Assembly: GCA_021160785.1 (NCBI GenBank)
Contig: JAGHBX010000604.1
Span: 1 to 6,792 of the forward strand
Direction of reading: 5' to 3'
Source: Planctomycetota bacterium
GTDB lineage: Bacteria; Planctomycetota; Phycisphaerae; Sedimentisphaerales; Anaerohalosphaeraceae
DNA: 6,792 bases
Positions 5,790-6,792 of the stretch are shown here, in pieces. Each line of letters begins with the position of its first letter. Within the stretch, counting starts at the first letter, position 1. Both the position numbers and the translations under genes were made by a program. The notes beneath the pieces are model-generated. The model saw only the letters and a list, made by a program, of their open reading frames with translations, ran no database searches and was not told the origin of the DNA.

Positions 5790-6440
5790 TTGGCTGGGAA
5801 GATTGTTTATGCTTGTTCGTATGTGCCTGGTGAGTGGATTACGGCCCATGGGCTGTCGCCGGAGAGGGTGATGCCGCGCCAGTTGAGCGATCGTGACGGG
5901 TTGGGGAGGGTTGAGGGGCTTTGTGCGTTTGTGAAGACGCAATTGCAAATGGTAAGGCGTGCATTAGCCGAGTTGTCGGGGGAGGAACTTGACGACGAGA
6001 AACTGGCGGCGGGGATCAGGCAGGCGAATGTTGTTCGGCGATATCTGCGATATCTGCGAGAACTGGTGTTTACGGCCCAGCGTTGCCCGATGGGGGCTCT
6101 TGAAATGCTGGTCGCCGAGATGTTTGCGATACATTTTTGCAGCGACAGGGATGAGACAATCGAGATTCTCCGGGATATGATCGAGGAAGTGAAGTCGCGG
6201 ACAGAGATGAATAAAGGCGTGGGTGATTCGGATGCGGTGAGGATATTCTGGGTCAATCCGGTTGCGGGCGCGAGTCATTGCACGTTGGAGGGCAGGATAA
6301 TAGCGGATTACGTTTGGGAGACCTTAGGGATGAGCGTGCTTGAGATTGAGGTGTCGCCGGTCAGCGATTCGATGGGGGCGTCGCTTGGGACGCGTATGGA
6401 GGCACTGGTGGAAACTGTACAACAACGGAGAAAGACATGA
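5790..6440 (+). CDS. Compact, internally shortened 2-hydroxyacyl-CoA dehydratase-like protein
   Basis: The product is 216 residues from TTG 5790 (222 from TTG 5772), against 387 for its paralogue at 4488. It aligns to that protein in pieces: CSYVPGEWITAHG (C9) with CEFTPRELI (C46); GLCAFVK (C45) with NLCPLIK (C84); the helical VRRALAELSGEELDDEKLAA region (55-74) with FKAALEEYYGVEITDEK; and CTLEGR...LGMSVLEIEVSPVSD (164-193) with CLTYDVES...LGLPYLKIETDYSPSD. About 60 residues after C45 are missing, including the third cluster cysteine (C114 equivalent), and about 85 from the middle of the C-terminal lobe, including the C275 and C305 equivalents. Both losses keep the frame, with no stop over 216 codons, and the stop overlaps the activator start (ATGA), so the gene is probably translated. 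It may be a reduced partner or regulatory subunit, or an early decaying copy. It cannot hold a normal double cubane. Confidence 0.7.
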   Translation: MAGKIVYACSYVPGEWITAHGLSPERVMPRQLSDRDGLGRVEGLCAFVKTQLQMVRRALAELSGEELDDEKLAAGIRQANVVRRYLRYLRELVFTAQRCPMGALEMLVAEMFAIHFCSDRDETIEILRDMIEEVKSRTEMNKGVGDSDAVRIFWVNPVAGASHCTLEGRIIADYVWETLGMSVLEIEVSPVSDSMGASLGTRMEALVETVQQRRKT

Positions 6441-6792
6441 TTTGTGCGGGCATTGATGCAGGTTCCAGGGCGATCAAGATCGTCCTGCTGGATACCGATG
6501 GCAATGAGATCGTCGCGTCGGGCGTGATCGATCAGGGTGTCGAGCAGGATAAACTCGCCGCCGATCTTTACGGCAGGCTGCTGAAGGGGCAGGGCATCGA
6601 CGAGGGACAGGTCGCAAGGACGGTGGCGACGGGCTACGGCCGGGGCATTATCTCGGGGGCGGATACGACGATAACGGAGATCAGTTGCCATGCGGCGGGA
6701 GTTCGTCATCTCGAGCCGGATGCGCGGACGGTGATCGATATCGGCGGGCAGGACAGTAAGCTGCTGCGTCTGGACGGCGAGGGCAGGGTGCG
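6437..6792 (+). CDS. ATP-dependent activator/reductase, BadF/BadG/BcrA/HgdC family (5' part, runs off the window)
   Basis: The gene starts at ATG 6437, overlapping the previous stop as ATGA, with GGAG 6 nt upstream; 118 full codons are visible and the frame is open at the edge. The acetate-kinase/hexokinase/Hsp70-type ATPase fold is clear: phosphate-1 loop GIDAGSRAIKIVLLD (5-19), ATGYGR (64-69), and phosphate-2 loop DIGGQDSKLLRL (101-112). C84 in TEISCHAAG matches the first of the two conserved cysteines by which the homodimer binds its interface [4Fe-4S] cluster; the second would lie beyond the window. Family members hydrolyse ATP to push one low-potential electron into a partner dehydratase or double-cubane protein. 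The likely partner here is the reductase at 4488-5651, with the compact paralogue's role open. Whether it is a short HgdC type or a longer multi-domain form cannot be told. Confidence 0.93.
   Translation, partial: MICAGIDAGSRAIKIVLLDTDGNEIVASGVIDQGVEQDKLAADLYGRLLKGQGIDEGQVARTVATGYGRGIISGADTTITEISCHAAGVRHLEPDARTVIDIGGQDSKLLRLDGEGRV

Noticed and set aside
1..6792. CRISPR array, tRNA or rRNA genes
   Set aside because: No regularly spaced repeats, cloverleaf-like segments or rRNA-like stretches were seen in the window.

Overview
The window reads as part of an anaerobic bacterium's chromosome with moderate GC. The Gram-negative style outer-membrane protein, the oxygen-sensitive double-cubane reductase system and the overall look of the proteins suggest an anaerobic planctomycete (Phycisphaerae/Sedimentisphaerales-like). 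This placement is an impression from gene content and protein style, not a proof. All supported genes lie on the + strand.

Region 1 (1-450) is the 3' end of a gene that probably encodes a selenoprotein. An in-frame UGA at 259-261 is followed by 41 more sensible codons in the same frame and by a perfect 8-bp hairpin placed where a bacterial SECIS should be. A well-formed intrinsic terminator (410-450) closes this unit.

Region 2 (509-4242) is a compact four-gene transport operon. It holds an outer-membrane channel-like protein with a signal peptide, a solute-binding lipoprotein of the NitT/TauT/SsuA type, an inner-membrane permease and a complete ABC ATPase. The last three genes overlap or nearly touch. 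Together they could carry one small solute across both membranes; the substrate cannot be read from the sequence.

Region 3 (4243-4487) has no intact gene. It holds what looks like a decayed, internally deleted SAM-methyltransferase, cut off exactly where a short palindromic repeat begins.

Region 4 (4488-6792) is a second metabolic block: a full-length double-cubane-cluster-type reductase (BcrC/BadD/HgdB superfamily), a 138-bp gap packed with three inverted repeats, a much shortened in-frame paralogue of the same superfamily, and the start of a BadF/BadG/HgdC-type ATP-dependent activator, which overlaps the short paralogue by ATGA. The activator would feed low-potential electrons, driven by ATP hydrolysis, to the double-cubane protein. 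Two same-orientation copies of one small repeat flank the reductase gene.

The most notable points are the candidate selenoprotein with its SECIS, the compact paralogue that keeps only part of the cluster-ligand set, and the adjacency of an orphan two-membrane transporter to an orphan ATP-driven reductase. The last could be an uptake-plus-reduction pathway, but the repeat-rich gap and the dead gene between the two blocks argue for caution.
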